Below are positions 23,601 to 35,700 of a DNA stretch of 64,000 nucleotides, piece after piece. The translations under genes and the position numbers were made by a program. The notes under the pieces are model-generated. The model did not search any database and had not been told where the DNA came from. It saw only the letters and a program-made list of their open reading frames with translations. Each line of letters begins with the position of its first letter. Position 1 is the first letter of the stretch. This stretch comes from Anisodus tanguticus (taxonomy: Eukaryota > Streptophyta > Magnoliopsida > Solanales > Solanaceae). The DNA is taken from contig CM067557.1 in assembly GCA_034509755.1 (NCBI GenBank), positions 11,322,001 through 11,386,000 of the forward strand, given 5' to 3'.

Positions 23601-25025
23601 AGCAAACTTTCTTATATTGGCTATTGGCTTTTACTGCTCTTAGTAATGTCAATCTCAGCTAGACCAATATTTGTCTTTGAATACAGCTGGTAAATATTTT
23701 CCAGTTGAAACATTTCATTTCAGTCTTTCCATCAGTTAAAACTTCTTTTCATATCAACCTAAACCATCATTATACATATTTCTCACATTTTATTGTTCTA
23801 TCACATCACATGTAGGGTGATGATGTCCTTGTACCAAGAAAACGAATGAGTACTTGTTGCTTTCTGAGTAATTCCCACATAATTCAATTACACCAATGTG
23901 ACAAAAACTAGTTATGTGATTATACTATTATAACGAGTAAATTTTAATTTCTTTAATGTGACAAAAGCATTTTGTTATGATCACACGTGAAATTAACTCT
24001 AAAAGGTGAATCGCTATGACAATTCTTTCATTTAAGAGAAGATTCAGGTCCTGATAAATCGAGTTTCTCTTACTCACAGATTCATCGTTGCCTATTTCGG
24101 GAAGTTCTTTGGTTTCATTTACTATTTGTTTGTTCATCGTTCTGGGAAATTTATAACTAGCTGGAATATTCACGTGTTAGTATGTTATATTGGGTTGTCT
24201 AGTACATCAGAATCTAGTATCTGGATTCATGTTTAAGACGTCGTGCAGGAGGAAAAAGGTGAAGAGGTTTACCATGACAAGCAATACAAAAGCAGAAGAT
24301 GGTATTTTCCAACTCATGACTTAACTCTTTCAGTGGTCTGGTCACCTTTTCTTGTAAAAGCCACTATTTTCGAAGACAATAATGGAGTTTCAACCGATAC
24401 AGTCCAGCTCCATCTTGACAGACCTGATGATGTTTGGACTCGACAATTTGACAATTTTGATTATGTAGTTATTGCTGGAGGGAAATGGTACCTGAAAAAT
24501 GCAGTTTACTACGAGAAGAATAAGATTGTTGGTTGCCACAACTGCGCCCTCAAGAACACAACTGAGGTGGGATTTGAATATGCCTATCGCAAAGCACTGA
24601 ACTCGACTCTGAAATACATCACAAGATCGAAGCACAAGGTGTATACTTTCATTAGGACAATTACACCAGATCACTTTGAGAACGGCGAATGGAATACTGG
24701 AGGTTATTGTAATAGAACAGGACCTTTCAAAGAAGGTGAGATTGACATTAGAGACATTGATGAAGTAATGCGTAAAATTGAGTTGGATGAATTTGAGAGA
24801 GCATTGAATATAAGTTCAAAAGTCGGGTTGACGATAAAATTGTTTGACACCACTTTCCTTTCGTTACTTCGGCCAGACGGTCACCCAGGAGTCTACAGAC
24901 AATTCCAGCCATTCGCTGGAAAAAATAGACACACAAAAGTTCAAAATGATTGTCTACATTGGTGCTTGCCTGGTCCAATAGACTCTTGGAATGATTTAAT
25001 GATGGAAACTTTAGTCAGCAGTTGA
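20615..25025 (+). CDS. TBL-family polysaccharide O-acetyltransferase (3 exons)
   Basis: The exons are 20615-20870, 22234-22511 and 24249-25025. Donors GTTAGT and GTACTT and acceptors TTTTTGCAG and TCGTGCAG give one open frame of 436 residues. A single membrane span near residues 17-37 anchors it as a Golgi type II protein. The PMR5N domain starts at residue 87 with cysteines (KCDLYIGEW). The acyl-esterase motif GDS has its serine at residue 163 (FIGDSIMRNH), and DCLHWCLPGPID places Asp412 and His415 of the DxxH motif. All three catalytic residues are present. Family members acetylate cell-wall polysaccharides. The SQ/EE splice position and short length resemble the xyloglucan acetyltransferase group (AXY4-like), but the substrate cannot be fixed from sequence alone. 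The start context aaccATGAA is good, and neighbouring repeats do not touch the exons. Confidence 0.92.
21704..21753. repeat. Poly-T then poly-G tract in intron 1
   Basis: Seventeen T (21704-21720), a GT-rich link, then sixteen G (21738-21753). Such runs are error-prone in sequencing, so exact lengths are doubtful. Confidence 0.85.
21780..21935 (-). mobile_element. tRNA-derived SINE in TBL intron 1
   Basis: On the minus strand the region reads ...ggtgtcaagctcgagtcttgggtatgg...tagggag...ttacgcggcc...gatccggattaatg, a body I recognise as a widespread Solanaceae SINE 3' part. It is degraded and lies in the intron, in antisense to the gene. Confidence 0.6.
22545..22677. mobile_element. Small CACTA-like MITE in TBL intron 2
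   Basis: It begins CACTACAAAAAAAATTGG and ends CTTTTTGGTAGTG, inverted ends of the CACTA type, 133 bp in total. The interior repeats the block 'cgtcgctaa'. The flanks gcg and ttg do not form a clear target duplication. It lies 33 bp after the exon 2 donor without disturbing it. Confidence 0.65.
22680..24248. other. Remainder of TBL intron 2
   Basis: No exon-like frame or recognised element. It ends in the acceptor tcgtgcag before exon 3. A possible small repeat relic lies at 23205-23240. Confidence 0.6.
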
Positions 25026-25193
25026 AAGGGGAACGATAACACTTTTTTTCCTCTAGAATTGCTCATCTGCAACACTTGCACATACCATAATCTAGATGAA
25101 GAGCACTGGAAAAACTATATGACATGGCCTATAATCAATTTTTGTCCACGTAAATATACGGTGCTATAGCTGCACATATATTAGAGTCTGCTC

Positions 25194-25199
25194 AATAAA
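25194..25199 (+). terminator. Poly(A) signal of the TBL gene
   Basis: AATAAA about 170 bases after the stop codon in a T-rich setting, a reasonable near-upstream element for 3' end formation. Confidence 0.5.
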
Positions 25200-25834
25200 A
25201 TCATCTTCATTTCTTCATGTATAACACCCCCCCTTTGAGAATTTTGAAATAAATTGCAACTTTCAAGATACCCCTAGTTCATGATCAATGAAAATATCAT
25301 ATAGGCGATCGTTTACCATGTATGTATAATCAATTTTCAAACATTTCGGTCTGTTTGTATGTTAAAAGTCATTTTCCCATAGGGACCAAAACACAAGGGA
25401 ACAGCATCCCTACAGGCACTTATTGCAACTTTTCATCGTGTACACGATGCTCAATCAGTTTTCTATCATCAGTTCTTCTATAGTTTGCATAGTTTCTATT
25501 GATAGTTATATACGTACTTTGAAACTTGCAACACTAACAAGAGGCGTCAGTACTAAAAAGCCACATAAACAACAGTTTTTTGCTCAATATCAACCTATTG
25601 GGCATATCTCTAGGTTCTTTTGTATCCTATCCCTGATCTGAAAACATCATAAAACCGGAGAAAATGTCCAGGCACGTCCCAACTTTATCTGGCATATCTC
25701 TAGGTCTTTTCATATTCTATCCATAACCTGAATAAAGCATCATCATTAGACAGCCCCATCCAACCTTTTGTTGGGGCATTGTTGAACTTCAAAGAGTACA
25801 CCAAAAGCCAGCAAAACATCGAAGACAAAATCAT

Positions 25835-25840
25835 TTTATT
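25835..25840 (-). terminator. Poly(A) signal of the 48-residue membrane protein gene
   Basis: On the minus strand, ccAATAAAatg lies 108 bases after the stop at 25948. Its spacing supports the reality of the small gene. Confidence 0.55.
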
Positions 25841-25947
25841 GGACTGAAATGTTACGTCTGAACAGAAACTTATGCAAGTTACAGACGATAAATCCAACGA
25901 GAGGAAACCTTAAACCATCAAAGATGACCCAGATCCCTCTACTTGGC

Positions 25948-28900
25948 TTAAGCTGTTTTCTCTTGCTTCCTTGGATATGGCTTAAGGAATGGGTCCTGCA
26001 AAGTTAAAATTTGTATAAGATATAGCAGATGGAGAGAAGGATATATCAGATGTGTAGTTTCTCTATAGACAACTTACCAGCCACCCTAAAAAAATCAGAA
26101 GCAAAAGAAAGCACTGTAGACTACTCTACTCATCCGTAATGATACCGTATTGTCAATGGTGAAAAGGGTAAAATTGCGACAAGATCTGCTTATTTTAGAA
26201 GTAAAGTGCAATTATACACACAGACATGCATACACGAACACATACAGTCAATCAGTCTACCATACCTCAATTCAGATTAGTTGGGTAGGTTACACGAATA
26301 TTCTGAAATACCCAAGCACACAATAGCTCACGGTTCGAAACTCAGAGAATAATGTGCCTGGCTCTCTATCCCTTTTCACTCAAATACCCGGCTTTTGCCT
26401 ACTGCAAAATTTGAACTTGTGGCGTGCGCCTAACCCACAAATCATGCATTGCGCTCTTCCATGAGACCAAAGCCCTTGGGGTATAGAAGGTTACATCTAT
26501 TCAGGTTCATTTTGTTCCAATTCTTAGATAATTTTGTGTGTGCATATATGGACAGATGCTCACAAAGGTAGATATAAAGCCTGTGTACATCCTACCCTCC
26601 CTGGACTCCACTTTGTGGGATTACACTGGGTATATTGTTGTTGTTGCATATATAGACAGATGCACATATATATAAGTAAAGCACATAAACGGCCACTTGT
26701 TCAGTAATTTTCCTTTAGACACCTTAACTAAAGGTGTGACCTACTAACACTTTATCTATGTTGAAAATATGCCTATTGAACGCATATTTGACAGCTCTAG
26801 ACAAACAATGGTGCGTCAATGTTACCTGCTGATTTTGTGGCAAATAAAGCCAATGAGAAACATATCGTCAAGAACAACAATAACAACATGCACAGTGTAA
26901 TCCTACAAGTGGGTCTGGGGAGGGGAGGATGTACACAGACCTTACCTCTACCTTTATGGAGGTAGAGAAGTTGTTTCCGATAGACCATCGGCTCAAAAGA
27001 AACGTAGTCAACGCAGATTGCAAAAAAGACAGAAAAATGGCAAAGATATAAAACAAATGGAGCAACACATAGTAATACACAGAAGGATAATGATCTATGC
27101 GATACCTAACTAATACTACTAAAAAAAGAGGAAGAGGGGACGGAAAGGCTAGCCCCTCACCTCTCACACACAGCGCAAGAAAAAAAACTCAACTACCTAC
27201 TAATCTTCTATCCTAATACTTGACCTCCAAATCTTCCTATATAGGATCACGTCCTCAGTCAGCTTAAAAGTGTGTTATATCTAGTCTAATCATCTCTCCC
27301 CAGTTTTTCTTTGGCTTACCTCTACCTTTCATAATTCCTACGACCGCCAATCTCTCACACCTCCTAACTGGTGCATCCTCACACCTCATCTTCACATGTC
27401 CGAACCATCTCAGTCTAGCTTCCCTTATCTTGTCCTCCACGGAGGCCACTCCGACCTTTTCCTATACAACTTCATTTCTATTCATATCTCTCCTAGTATG
27501 ATCACACATCTATATGAGCATCCTCATCTTCGCTACTTTCATCTTCCGAACGTGAGCATTTTTGACTGGCCAACATTCTGCCACATTCAACAATGTTGGT
27601 CTAACGACCACTCTGTAGAACTTACCTTTCAACCTAGGCGACACCTTATCACAAAGTACCCCGGAGGCAAGCCTCCATTTCATCCACCCTGCTCCAATAC
27701 GGTGCGCGATATCATCGTCAATTTATCTGTCTCCTTCTATTATGGATTCAAGATACTTTAAGCTACCTCTTTTGGGTATATAGCTTATGCCTCGATCTTC
27801 ACTTCCACATTTGTCTCTTGCGTCATGTCACTGAACTTGCACCCCATGTAATCCGTCTTAGTCCTGCTTAGCCGCTGCACAGAACCTCAACCGTCCCTAT
27901 CCAAAGCTACCGAACACAACCTTTACACCTTTCTTCACCAAAAACTCCAATCTCCAGTTTCTTCCCCAATCATCCAAATAAAAGCCACCATCGTCATACA
28001 CCATCACATTCACTATACAGTACTTCAAATGGCATCAAAAGATCTGTGTTGAACACCAGATCTGTCTAATCTGTGATTACTATTGCTTACCCTCATTAAA
28101 AGACCAGAACCTCAGATCTAGAAACCTGTAAAGACAAGTTAGACCAAGAAATTTACTCTGTGTCATCTCCTATAAAGAGTGAAAAAAAAACTATGAGAGC
28201 TAGAGAGATAAATCAAAATGGTGGTGATCGAACAAATAAAAGGAACTCAAAACCACAACTAGATTTGATGCAAGAACTGATCTTTTGACATGAAAGTCCC
28301 AAGAAAATTTGTAGAAAAATGAATTGGGTTGATAAAATGGTAGCTAACTAAGATTTAAAGAATATACCTCCACGAAAGCAGCTCAATTAACCAGAACTTT
28401 CCAACAAAGGGGAAAGGGGAAAAAGACTTGCAAAAAGCAATAAGAAATATTTTGAAAAGGCAAATACAACAACATACCCAGTGAAATCCCACAATGTGGG
28501 GTCTGGTGAGGGTAGAGTGTATGCAGACCTTATCTCTACCTTGGTAGGTAGATCGGCTATTTCCGAGAGATTTTGGATGTGTGATCATATAATGAGGGAT
28601 AAGATTAGAAATGATGATATCCGAAACAGAGTGGGAGTGGCCTTGGTGGAGGATAAAATGTGGAAAGCGAGGTTGAGATAGTTCGGACATGTGTAAAGGA
28701 AAAACACAAATGCCCCAGTGCAGAGGTATGAGAGGTTGGCAATGGACGAGTTCAGGAGGGTAGAGGTAAGCCGAATAAGTATTGGGGAGAGGTGATTAGA
28801 CAAGATATGATGCAGGTGCAACTTACTGAGAACATGACCTTAGATAGGGGTTGTGGAGGACACATATTAGAGTAGAATGGTGGTAAGTAGTTGAACATAG

Positions 28901-31900
28901 TCCTATTTACGCTTACATATCGGTAGTTTTAGTGTTATTATTGTAGCCCTGCTTAGCCTATCATACTAGTAGAGGCAGTATTATTTTATAGTCCCCTGTC
29001 ATTTGATTTCTGCTGCTATATGTTATTTCGTGTACTTTGTTTATCTTATTTACTTGCATTAGTTACTGTTTCTTTTTTCAGAATGTTTTATCATGGCTTA
29101 TTCGCTTTTGTTACTCTCATTTTCATAGTGCTTTAAATTTCTTGTCCGAGTCTGACCGTTTCTCTTGCTTTGCTTGTGCTTATGCTTTGTCTTGAGCCGA
29201 TGGTCTTTAGGAAATAGTTTCTCTACTTACCAAGGTAGAGGTAAGGTCTGCGCACACTCTACCCTCCCCAGACCCCACGTTGTGGGACTTCATTGGGTAT
29301 GTTGTTGTTGTTGTTGTTGTTATTTTTGGTTACTTTTAAAAGAAAAATCAAAAATAAAAAAGAAGACCTAGGCCAATAAGGGCTTGCAAAACTTGAAAGA
29401 TTCTTTCTTATCCAAATTCATAGTATATTCTATTTTTTTAATAACTGTGATGTTCGGGCAGCTTGCGCGCACCTCGACTAATTCTACCGAATATATACCA
29501 CCTCCAACAAGCAATAAGTAAGTCTATCTACCAGGACTAGGACATGGAAAATCACCTAGAACTCACTTCATTGACCACTAGGCCACACCCTTGGGTGCTA
29601 TTACATTCTATTTTAGGATAAGAATAATATGATTTGGGGAGAAAGATTGGAATATATTCTATTTTAGGATAAGAATATCCAATCTTGCTCCCCAAATTTT
29701 TATTCTTATCCATTACATAGATTTTATTCTCTCTGACACGTGAGGCTCGATTGAGGTCATGCAAAGAGCCGAACAGTTCAGGCGACTCGTTTTAGCACTT
29801 GGGCGTGCTTTTGATTTCAATGTAATATATATTACTAAACTTGCAAAATAACGAGAAACAACCATATGCTTTACACTAGCCTGGTTGTTTAATCAAAATC
29901 AACTGAGGTAGGGAAACTGCATATGTTATAACTTGATATCTCTAGTAGTGCCTTGCTGTACTAATTTTTTATATTGCGGTGTTGTACTTCTTTTGGCAAT
30001 TTTCGTTTACTGGGACAGCAACCTAGCAACACTGTCTGTCTTAAATAACATACCCCTGTTGACAAATACAAATCGCCAGCTCCTATGCTTTCATTTCAGC
30101 CTCTCAGCTTCCCTCCATTAATCCCCCTCCCCCCACCCCAAAAATATGAAAAAATAAAGAGACATGAAAATGGAGAGATGTGATAGTAAGGTCCTTGCCA
30201 AGAGATAATTTCAAAAAAAATCTTTTAGGCAGGTTTGGTAAAATCCTCTTTATGAGGTGGAGCAAGATATTATTAAGATATTTAGTTCAAAAGATATAAT
30301 TCAAAGTTCCATAAGAAAAAGAAATATCTAACCCTAAAATTAGCAGCAAGCTTGACAAACTCAAGTCGACTCAGAGCTTTGAAAAACAAACTAAAGCCAG
30401 AAAAGGAGGCAAACATGAAGAAAGAGTGGTGTCAGCTGTTTCCATCTCAACAAGGAAACCAAAGAGAAAAAATTGAAAAAGAAAGGAGGAGACTGAATGA
30501 AGAAGACTAAACTTGTTGATCTCCAGTCACATACAATCCTAGCTACATATAGGGACTCAACATGTGACAGAAGTGTGAACTGCTGAAATCACATAACTAA
30601 TTTGGAAAGAGGGATTGAATTGTGAATAACAAAACTGACAGACCTAAAACAGAACAAAAGAACTTAGAAATAACAACCTAACAACTCTAACGACCAGGTA
30701 CAAGACTCGCATGCTGTATAAACTTGATTAAGATGATCATCCTTGTCCCATATTTATCACTCTTCAAGATTTCCAACCAGCAATCAGAGGACTTAAAAGC
30801 TGTTCGCCTTTTCCCTTGTTTTACTTTTTCCTAGAGAAATCAAATGGACATCATCTAAGCCTGAGGCAGACCCTATATTCCATTTTAATGGTTCGTTCCT
30901 TTTACCTCTCTTCTTCCCATCCCCCTCTCTCACTTAAAGAATGACACAGGATTCATCAATTAAGAACCTGAAATCAATCATCATATCTCTCTTACGCTAC
31001 TATGGAACTCATAAATAATCTCTTAAATAGATATCAAATTATAGTTCACCAAGAAGCTTTTCGGTAAACAAGAAGACTGCTGAAATCACATAACTAACTT
31101 GGCAGAGGAGTTGAGTCGTAAATAACAAAACTGACGGACCTAAAACAGAACAAAAGAACTTCAGAAATAACAACCTAACAACTCTAACGACTAGGGACAA
31201 GTCTTGCATCCTGTATAAACTTGATTAAGATGATCATCCTCGTCCCATATTTGTCACTCTTCAAGATTTCCAACCAGCAACCAGAGGACTTAAAATGTTT
31301 GCCTTTTCTTGAGACAAGGGTCTATCAAAAACAACCCCCTACCGTGAAGGTAGGGGTAAGGTCAGCGTACACTCTACCCTCCCCAGACCCCACTTGGTGG
31401 GATAAAGCTGGGTATATTGTTGTTGTTGTTATTTTCCCTTTTATACCATGCTTAGAATGCCTCGACTTAGTTTTATTTTTTCCTAGAGAAATCAAATGGA
31501 CATCATCTAAGCCTGAGGCAAACCCTATATTCCATTTTATTGGTTCCTTATTATACCTTTGTGCTTCCCAACCGATGATTTGGACGATAGGTTTTTTTTC
31601 AAGCGTGGAAACCCACACCAAAAGTAGTAGGATTGATTCTCATAATAATAAAATAAATAAATATGTCTGAAATGTTTTTGCAAAAGTTATCGAATTCAAA
31701 ATAAATGTCCGCTAGCACGTCGGTTACTTCATTGGCGCCATGCAATTGAACCAATTCAATTGTTTACTTATCCAATGAGACTGAGTGAATTTGCAAGCTT
31801 ACCCAACCTAGTTTAATTTACAAATCTCAAGTGGATGAATCAAAATCTTGAGAAAGTCCTTCATTCCCCTCTTTCTCGATTAAAGAAGACAGCAAGATTC

Positions 31901-32464
31901 GTCAATTAAATACTCGAAATCAATCAACATGTCGCTCTAAGGCTACTATGGAACTCATAAATAATCTCCTAAAATAGGTGTCAAATTATAGCTCACCAAC
32001 AAGCTTTCCGTTAAACCTAAACCATTACCACCACCAAGGGCAGCAACATACCTGGATCGAACATTGAAATAAAACTCAATTCCAAAGCCTTCATAAGCAA
32101 ACGAGTATATGAAATGGGACTAATATGGTAAAACATCTCTAATATCAATAAATCAAATGAAACACTTCCATACTACGAATCAATCAATCTATAAATCAAC
32201 TAAACCCCAATCACATATTAGTTATCGACTACACGAATCATCTACATCTATTCTGATATATTCGGTCCATTCAATTCCGATAACATGGTAAATAATTCGC
32301 ATGTGAAGGTAAATTAGGGACAAAATTTGCTTAAAAAGACAAATACAGAAGGAATTAGGGCTTACATTCTCGACGAAGAGAAGATTCGCGATGGCGATTG
32401 TACCGACTATTGCGCCAACCATAGCTGCCGGGCCAGTTAGCAAACTCCATTTTCTGTATATCAT
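25948..32464 (-). CDS. 48-residue single-pass membrane protein, 2 coding exons
   Basis: Exon 1 is 32464-32366 (33 codons, MIYRKWSLLTGP...) and ends AAT|GTAAG. Exon 2 is 25995-25948, preceded by TTTGCAG, and adds DPFLKPYPRKQEKTA before TAA. Both sites are canonical and the junction is in phase. The product has a basic N-terminus, one hydrophobic span (about residues 12-31) and a proline- and lysine-rich tail. I recall short plant proteins of unknown function with a similar layout but cannot name one safely; a mitochondrial or other organelle-membrane subunit is possible. The start context is gcaaaATGAT after a purine-rich 5' leader, and a poly(A) signal follows. The intron of 6370 bp is filled with repeats. 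An extra micro-exon inside it cannot be excluded. Confidence 0.72.
26340..26490 (-). mobile_element. tRNA-derived SINE in the large intron
   Basis: On the minus strand: ccaagggctttggtctcatggaagagcgcaatgcatgat (A-box region), then cacaagttcaaattttgc (B box), then a body with aaaagccgggtatttg. It is oriented with the host gene. Confidence 0.6.
26560..26648 (+). mobile_element. TS/RTE tail fragment with (TTG)n
   Basis: The region caaaggtagatataaagcctg...ctaccctccctggactcc...gggattacactgggtatattgttgttgttg matches the other TS/RTE tails. Only the 3' end is kept. Confidence 0.75.
26862..27990 (-). mobile_element. RTE-type LINE, 3' part with decayed ORF end
   Basis: The tail (reverse of (TTG)n at 26868-26885) is followed on the minus strand by the C-terminal end of a LINE polyprotein. 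Between 27760 and 27264 the frames read KGKFYRVVVRPTLL, KVGVASVEDKIREARLRW and FGHVKMRCEDAPVRRCERL, the end characteristic of Solanaceae RTE LINE proteins. Stops and shifts make it inactive, and the 5' part is missing. It lies inside the large intron in the sense orientation of the host gene. Confidence 0.75.
28467..28575 (-). mobile_element. TS/RTE tail fragment
   Basis: The plus strand reads tacaacaacatacccagtg...gtggggtctggtgagggtag...ccttggtaggtagatcggctatttccg, the reverse complement of the tail at 29195-29320. It abuts the head of the plus-oriented LINE fragment. Confidence 0.7.
28576..29325 (+). mobile_element. RTE-type LINE 3' part with (TTG)n tail
   Basis: It contains decayed LINE C-terminal coding sequence (MCDHIMRDKIRNDDIRNRVG, then VEDKMWKARLR followed by a stop, then FGHV), a 3' untranslated part and a tail of TTG repeats (29299-29322). 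It is antisense to the host gene and inactive. Confidence 0.75.
29455..29600 (-). mobile_element. tRNA-derived SINE
   Basis: The minus strand reads caagggtgtggcctagtggtcaatgaagtg at the 5' side and ggaggtggtatatattcgg...ttagtcgaggtgcgcgcaagctgcccg at the 3' side. This is the layout and 3' body of a common Solanaceae SINE. The B box is degraded. Confidence 0.65.
30575..31075. repeat. Intronic duplication, copy A
   Basis: Blocks here recur in the same order at 31078-32015: gacctaaaacagaacaaaag (30640), cttgattaagatgatcatcc (30722), cctagagaaatcaaatggac (30829) and ctactatggaactcataaat (30999). It lies wholly inside the large intron. Confidence 0.85.
31078..32015. repeat. Intronic duplication, copy B (holds an extra TS/RTE tail)
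   Basis: Second copy of the same blocks (31136, 31218, 31485 and 31946). It is longer than copy A because a TS/RTE tail (about 31310-31430) and some further sequence are present only here. Confidence 0.85.
31310..31430 (+). mobile_element. TS/RTE tail fragment inserted in copy B
   Basis: It reads cttgagacaagggtctatc...gaaggtaggggtaaggtc...ctaccctccccagaccccac...gggtatattgttgttgttgtt. Copy A of the duplication has the corresponding site (gccttttcccttg) without the insert. The minus-strand frame over this region is a shadow. Confidence 0.8.
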
Positions 32465-32798
32465 TTTGCTTCTTCTTCCTTTTTCTTCGTCTCTTTGAAT
32501 ATGGAGAAGAAAGAGTAATCGGATGTTCCTGGATTTTCTAGGCCCAAAGTCTAAGCCCAGCGAAAGCAGGTCAGGCCCAATACACTGTTGATACATTTTT
32601 TTGTGTGGATTTCCATCATACGGGTTGATCTTTAATTTTTGTCCCTACTTCTCATTTAATAAAAATTTATCGGTTAAAATATCTTTATTCGTTGGGGAGA
32701 TTTTGGGTTCGATCCCTAACAGAGAAAAATAATAATAATTTTACAAGGCATAGATTTCTATGAACTTATGCATATTCTCTGTATAGTTACACAGAGAC

Positions 32799-35700
32799 TA
32801 GTGCTGGCCAGTGGGTCGGGATCGGGTCGGTTCGGGATCGGCGAGATTCGATGTCGTCTCGTCCCGTTTCCGATCCCGTCGGAATCGGGTCGGGGCATTT
32901 TTTTTTGCACTTAATTTAAAAAATAACATATATATATATAAAAAACTCAATAATTAAACAAGATAGTGTAATAAAAATATCCCAATGCTATTTTTTTGCC
33001 TCTTATATTATTTAATAGACATAATATTTTTGTAATACAAATACAATTGTCAAAATTGTAACTTTGTGGTGTTGTTCAAAAGTTGCAAATTACATAGTAA
33101 AATTACAATTAAAAAATTACATTTTGAAAAAAATCCTGTTCTAGTTTCTTGATAATTTCCTGTGGTTCTTCGGTTGGAATTGATATTTGTTGGTCAAATT
33201 ACTCCACGTCGCTTCCACCACCTTCGGATAAGATTTCGTTGTAGTTTTCGTCTTCTTCTTCTTCGTTGATCTCCGGTTGACCGCACCTTCTCCGCTCCGC
33301 TCGTATCCAATCTCTGTATAATACTACAATCTCCAAGTTGTCTCCGGTTAATGAGTGTCTGTGCTCTCCTATTTGATATCTGCTGGCAGAAAAAGCGCTT
33401 TCAGACGCCGTTGATGACGCTCGAATATTCAAAACATCTCGGGCCATCATTGAAAGTGTCGGAAATGTCTTCTCATTCCCCCTCCAGTATTTCAGCAAGT
33501 CTTCACGTCATTCTTCATTGAGAACTGCTTGGTACGGTACAGAACCCTACAAAACAAAAATATCAAACTCGCTAATTTGGTTAGTAGCGGTACGACCGCA
33601 CATTCTATTTCTGAGGCTTTCAATACTAGCCGCAGAAACAACATGTCTTTTGTGAGGTTGTGTTGAAGAAGAAGAAGATGATATGGAAGCCGGTAGGTTG
33701 CTAGCACTTTCATGTTGGTAAAACCTATATATTTTTTTGCATTCGTCTTCTATGCTAGACAACACTTCTTCTTTAGTTTGTTCAATAAGTGGTGAGTGAT
33801 TTGGATTTTTGGGACTTGGAGGTGGTAGTACTGCTATACAATCGTAAATAGTTTCAATAAGTGATTTAGTACCGTCTATTTTAATAGTCGGATTTAATGC
33901 AACACCAATAATATAAATGGTGGGAATAGGAATAAAATATTTTTTTATTTTGATAAACATTTTTAATAGCTGCATTATAAGCTGATTTATCCATATATTC
34001 ATTAAGCAATAAAATATATTAGAGCTATACAAAATAACAGTTGAAATGGTAGGATAATATATACCGGAAAATTCTTTTGTTGCTTGAAAAAAATTCTCTA
34101 AAAATACAATAAGTTCGGAAATTTGTCCCCAATCGTTATCTACAACCATATCAATTGGATTTTGATTATGGGAGTTAAAAAATAAAGTTATAGGTTTTCT
34201 ATAGTAATAAGCAACAACTAGTTGCTCGTATAAAGAATTTCACCTAGTGGGTACTTCTTCTGGAATTTTTCTATAAGGTAGTTGACAATCGTGACAAGTT
34301 TTTTTATATTCTTTTCTTCATTGTATTTTATTATTTTTAAAAATAAAGTTTATAGCAAGTTGTATTTTACTAAGAATGTCTTCAAAAAGAGATAGACCAT
34401 CCTTTACAACTAAGTTATATATGGCACACACATTTTATATGAAAATGATATGGAAAAGATGGAGTTAAACTATTTTTTAAAATTGTAATAGCGTAATTGT
34501 TAGAAGAAGCGTTAACTAATGTAATAGTCATAATTTTATCAGTTATTCCGTAATAATCGCACACTTGATAAATATTTTCTGCAATAAAAGTAGCAGTGTG
34601 CATATCATCTATATATCTATACGCTAAGATACGCTTTTGCATAGACCATTTATAATCTATCCAATGACAGGTTACCGTTAAATAATCATGGTCGTTAGTA
34701 CTACAGCCTATATCAGAAGTGATAGTCACTTTGTCATTAAAATGATATAATGAATAACGTAAATATTGTTGATATTCATATGCAAATTTAAATACATCTC
34801 TCTTAACAGTTGATCTGGAAAAACCGTTAAAAGCAGGATTATACATATCTCTAATGTAATGAATAAAACCGGGAGATGAAGGAAATGAAAAAGGCAAACC
34901 CTCCACAGCAACTAATTTTGCTATTGCTTCCCTATCTCTATGTTTATTGTAATTAGGGCCTACAATTCCCCCCGTCGTGGGGTTAATTTGACCTTGTACT
35001 TGGTCCGGACAGTATGTGAACCTTGTCCCGATGGAGCGAGTGTTTGCGCACACGATTTTGAAGCCTCGTATTGGGCATACCTAGCTGGATGAGCCCTTGC
35101 TACGTGTCTCGTTAAACCCCCGTCCCACCGTGACCTTTTCTAGTTTTAAATTTTAAAACATCTTTACAAATTTTACATCTAGCTACTTGATTCTCTACGT
35201 CCCTATCAAAAAATGTCCATGCATCTGATTTTAATGGTCGTTTTTCTGGACCTCATCTCATACTAGGGGGAATATGAGGCATTTCAATTGAAGGTGCACT
35301 AGTGGGTGTGTTGTCATCTACATTAGTGGGTGTATCATCTAGATCATCGTCTAAATTAAAGTCTTCTTGAGTTCCAGAAAATAGCTCCTCGTCTAAATCT
35401 AATGGTATTGTAGGAAAATGTTCAATATCAACAAAATCATCCTGTGTAGGAATAGGATTCTGTCTAGAAATAGGATGACTAGAAGAAGTACTTTTGCCCT
35501 TGTTTCCCCTACTAGAAGAAGCCTGACCCCTACCCGTAAGCATACGTTTAAATCCTTCCATTATAAATTTATAATTATACTAATAAATAATTAAAGTAAA
35601 TGAAATTAAGTGCGCTAAATAAAATAAACAGACAATAAGAGAGATTTGAGAACAATTTACCTCATGGCTTTATAATTTAATGAAGGAACGAATGTACCAA

